From positions 29,304 to 36,076 of the forward strand of contig DHPL01000025.1 in the NCBI GenBank assembly GCA_002407905.1: 6,773 nucleotides of DNA. The letters are read 5' to 3'. Shown here piece by piece: positions 5,143-6,773 of the stretch. Below the pieces are notes generated by a model. It searched no databases. It was not told the origin of the DNA and saw nothing but the letters and a program-made list of their open reading frames with translations. Made by a program: the position numbers and the translations under genes. The stretch comes from Anaerolineaceae bacterium UBA5365. Its GTDB lineage: Bacteria > Chloroflexota > Anaerolineae > Anaerolineales > Anaerolineaceae. Positions within the stretch are counted from its first letter, which is position 1; the number at the start of each line of letters is the position of its first letter.

Positions 5143-5859
5143 CTATTTCATCTTATTCCAAGGTGGCAGAAGTTTACGAATAAGGGCAGTTTCGTAACCT
5201 GCCGCTTTATCAAGAAATAGTCCATCGGCATTTTCTGAACCAGGGTCGACCCAGGAATAAATATCAACTTGCGGATGGGTCTTCAAGAGGTCGGTGAGCA
5301 TGGCATTAGCACGGATGTTAGTCCGTTGGGACGGACCGGGGCGACGATAGGAATAAAGCCGCCGCTTGAGCGAGTTGCTCGTTTTACCAATATAGAGGAC
5401 CTGATCGCCGAGAACAAAGGCATAGAGCCCATGATCTGAATTGGGCAGGTCGTTGAGACGGGAGTTCAATTGACCTTCTTCCAAGAACCAGTCTCCTGCT
5501 CGTTTGAAGCCAAAGGACTCAAGGTAAGCCCTGCCATCAATCGATTCAGAAATAGGTCTCACCAGGGATGAAGGAGAGAAGATTTGCGTAATCTTCAATT
5601 CAAGCGGCCCGGAATTGTCTGAACTGAAAAGGCGATACAAACCGCGGCTCACGCGTTCGAGTTCTCCCCTTTGTGTTCCCAAGTTTTCCGGAGCATTCCG
5701 ACACATCCAAGAAACAATATGGGTTCGTATAGTGGATTCTTCATATTTCAAGCGTTTCCGACGCATGCAATCAAGAATGTCCATGATTGAGAAGGTGTTC
5801 CGACCAGTATTACGATAGATCTCTTGGGCACAATTGAGGATTTCCGAACGACAAGTCAT
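5143..5859 (-). CDS. Winged-helix-like N-terminal domain fused to GIY-YIG nuclease domain
   Basis: This is a 238-residue protein. Residues 1-78 look like a DNA-binding winged helix: R-x-E-I-L-x2-A (4-11), F-S-I-M-D-I-L-D-C-M (23-32), E-S-T-I-R-T-H-I-V-S-W-M-C (41-53) and L-E-R-V-S-R-G-L-Y-R-L (67-77). This pattern is found in uncharacterised proteins of the DUF7669 kind and in restriction-related proteins. Residues 142-238 are a GIY-YIG domain with G144-L-Y, Y156-I-G-K, basic K165-R-R167, E223 in Y-E-T-A-L-I-R-K-L-L and terminal P-P-W-N235. The Tyr, Arg, Glu and Asn of the active site are all present, so nuclease activity is likely. AAGGAG, six bases before ATG 5859, fixes the start, and a good promoter lies upstream. 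The gene is visibly AT-richer than its neighbours (about 47% GC in a sampled 60-base line), suggesting acquisition. No methyltransferase is beside it; a site-specific nuclease, repair factor or selfish element are all possible. Confidence 0.82.
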   Translation of the reverse strand: MTCRSEILNCAQEIYRNTGRNTFSIMDILDCMRRKRLKYEESTIRTHIVSWMCRNAPENLGTQRGELERVSRGLYRLFSSDNSGPLELKITQIFSPSSLVRPISESIDGRAYLESFGFKRAGDWFLEEGQLNSRLNDLPNSDHGLYAFVLGDQVLYIGKTSNSLKRRLYSYRRPGPSQRTNIRANAMLTDLLKTHPQVDIYSWVDPGSENADGLFLDKAAGYETALIRKLLPPWNKMK

Positions 5860-5890
5860 GTGCGTCTCCTTGGTGATAGGATATAAAAAG

Positions 5891-5919
5891 ATTATAGGAA
5901 GAAATTTCTGGTTTGACTA
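5891..5919 (-). promoter_or_regulatory. Promoter of the GIY-YIG gene with palindromic spacer
   Basis: On the minus strand TAGTCA (5914-5919, four of six to the -35 consensus) and a perfect TATAAT (5891-5896) are 17 bases apart. Transcription is expected near 5884, about 24 bases before the ATG, leaving room for the AAGGAG ribosome binding site at 5866-5871. The spacer holds AGAAATTTCT (5900-5909), a perfect 10-base palindrome. A CCTAT..ATAGG inverted repeat lies just upstream (5925-5940). These could be operator sites. Confidence 0.65.
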
Positions 5920-5940
5920 GATGACCTATCTCATCATAGG

Positions 5941-6160
5941 ATAGACGCCAGGTGTAAGGATTAGAATACGTTTATTAATAATTTTCCCAGATATGGGGGT
6001 TATATGCAACATTGAGATGACAGATAAGCAATCATTCAACAAAAGAATTCTGCGCAAAATAGTTGATTCTCATTAATAAAAGGAGATGTCCTCCATTTTG
6101 CGTGGAAAGCATCAGCCTTAGGGCTACGCAGTGCTAACTGCAACATTTGAAAGGTATAAA
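5941..6160. other. AT-rich divergent intergenic region with small hairpins
   Basis: This stretch between the divergent nuclease and chelatase genes has no supported gene and is the most AT-rich part of the window. It contains small inverted repeats: a bulged stem TGCGT (6099-6103)/ACGCA (6126-6130) enclosing AGCC-TTAG-GGCT (6114-6125), and GCAGT-GCTA-ACTGC (6128-6141), which shares bases with it so the two cannot form together. TGATTCTCATTAATA (6064-6078) is a weak match to a Fur box. I see no recognisable cobalamin riboswitch boxes or tRNA. Confidence 0.5.
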
Positions 6161-6169
6161 TGCTATAAT
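6161..6169 (+). promoter_or_regulatory. Extended -10 promoter element of the chelatase gene
   Basis: TGCTATAAT is a perfect extended -10 (TGn-TATAAT). No good -35 is seen at 16-18 bases, which is acceptable for this promoter type. Transcription should start near 6176, about six bases before the ATG at 6182, so the mRNA would be leaderless or nearly so, in keeping with the absence of a Shine-Dalgarno sequence. Confidence 0.55.
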
Positions 6170-6181
6170 CCCTGCTTGCCT

Positions 6182-6773
6182 ATGAACAATCGCGTGTTAT
6201 TTCCATTTACGGCCATCGTGGGGCAGGAGCGGATGCTGCGGGCCCTGATCCTGAATGCTGTTGACCCCAGAATCGGGGGGGTACTGATCAGGGGGGAGCG
6301 CGGCACAGCCAAGAGCACGGCCGCGCGCGCCCTGGCGGCGCTATTGCCCGAGGTTAAAGTGGTGGCTGAGTGCCGCTTTGGCTGCGACCCGCACGACCCG
6401 GCGCATTTATGCACGGAGTGCCTGGAGCGCATGGCGGCGGGCGAAAGCTTGCCCACCGAGCCGCGGCCAACGCCTTTTGTGAACCTGCCGGTGAGCGCCA
6501 CTGAGGACCGGGTGGTGGGTACGCTGGACATCGAGCGGGCCATCCAACACGGACAGCGGGCTTTTGAGCCGGGCGTTCTGGCGGCAGCCAACCGCGGCTT
6601 GCTCTACATCGACGAAGTGAACCTGCTGGATGACCACGTGGTGGACATTCTGCTGGACAGCGCGGCGATGGGGATGAACATCGTGGAGCGCGAGGGGATC
6701 AGCTTTAGCCATCCGGCGCGCTTTATTCTGGTGGGAACGATGAACCCGGAAGAGGGCGACCTGCGGCCGCAGG
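6182..6773 (+). CDS. Cobalto/magnesium-chelatase-type AAA+ ATPase subunit (5' part, runs off window)
   Basis: The frame is open from ATG 6182 to the window end, giving the first 197 residues. The start [10 protein letters not shown] (7-16) and [11 protein letters not shown] (28-38) are typical of ChlI/BchI-related proteins. Walker A is G38-E-R-G-T-A-K44-S-T, with Ala in place of the usual second Gly. A four-Cys insert, C64-x3-C68-x8-C77-x2-C80, follows. Then come V-G-T-L-D-I-E-R-A (112-120), Walker B L-L-Y-I-D144-E145 with V-N-L-L-D-D, and sensor-like T-M-N188-P-E-E-G. These subunits couple ATP hydrolysis to insertion of Mg or Co into tetrapyrroles, with a large CobN/BchH-type partner. The F-G-C-D-P insert is typical of fused ATPase plus von Willebrand A proteins annotated as putative cobaltochelatase (about 650-700 residues), but the C-terminal half is not visible. 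Cobalamin rather than chlorophyll synthesis is a guess. Confidence 0.9.
   Translation, partial: MNNRVLFPFTAIVGQERMLRALILNAVDPRIGGVLIRGERGTAKSTAARALAALLPEVKVVAECRFGCDPHDPAHLCTECLERMAAGESLPTEPRPTPFVNLPVSATEDRVVGTLDIERAIQHGQRAFEPGVLAAANRGLLYIDEVNLLDDHVVDILLDSAAMGMNIVEREGISFSHPARFILVGTMNPEEGDLRPQ

Noticed and set aside
5941..6181. Cobalamin riboswitch before the chelatase gene
   Set aside because: No recognisable conserved B12 boxes, and the predicted promoter lies only about 13-21 bases before the ATG, leaving no room for a leader riboswitch.
6163..6712. Minus-strand open frames of 142 and 101 codons near the window end
   Set aside because: They lie opposite the chelatase ATPase gene, whose plus-strand frame is open to the window edge with Walker A, Walker B and sensor motifs.

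Overview
The window (6,773 bases) looks like chromosomal DNA from a Chloroflexota bacterium, probably of the Anaerolineae or a related class. This is an inference from gene content: a proline/threonine-rich lipoprotein ending in a SUNSET-type domain, a lipoprotein M1 metallopeptidase, a cobalto/magnesium-chelatase-type ATPase with a four-cysteine insert, and dispersed GTAGGGG-type palindromic repeats. Most genes have high GC. The stretch from about 5140 to 6160 is clearly more AT-rich. No tRNA, rRNA, CRISPR array or insertion sequence was recognised.

Left part (1-3009, all + strand): the 3' end of a CDGSH iron-sulfur protein; a ChrR/YieF-like NAD(P)H-dependent FMN reductase closed by a textbook terminator; a secreted lipoprotein with a C-terminal SUNSET-like domain; and a two-gene operon of a TetR-family repressor plus an iron-sulfur-flavoprotein-like flavodoxin-fold reductase one base downstream. 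The TetR promoter carries two CCTAAC/GTTAGG palindromes, one filling the -35/-10 spacer and one over the presumed transcription start and ribosome binding site, so autoregulation is likely. A near-identical palindrome recurs over the stop codon of the reductase, with a weaker one 37 bases further on.

Middle (3010-5142): a gene-free convergent region of about 440 bases holds a long hairpin and three tandem copies of an 86-87-base repeat. A minus-strand lipoprotein M1-family zinc metallopeptidase follows, with a -10 hexamer so close to its ATG that the mRNA may be leaderless. Two more members of the same palindromic repeat family lie upstream of it, so the peptidase gene is bracketed by repeats of one architecture.

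Right part (5143-6773): a minus-strand winged-helix plus GIY-YIG nuclease gene of lower GC, with a good promoter and ribosome binding site; an AT-rich divergent region; and the 5' part of a plus-strand chelatase AAA+ ATPase gene, also with a -10 element almost touching its ATG, running off the window end.

A redox and metal theme runs through several genes (CDGSH, two FMN reductases, chelatase), but only the TetR-reductase pair is clearly a co-transcribed unit. No single new multi-gene system is demonstrated. The best leads are the repeated TetR-type operators, the structured repeat family around the peptidase, and the winged-helix/GIY-YIG fusion.
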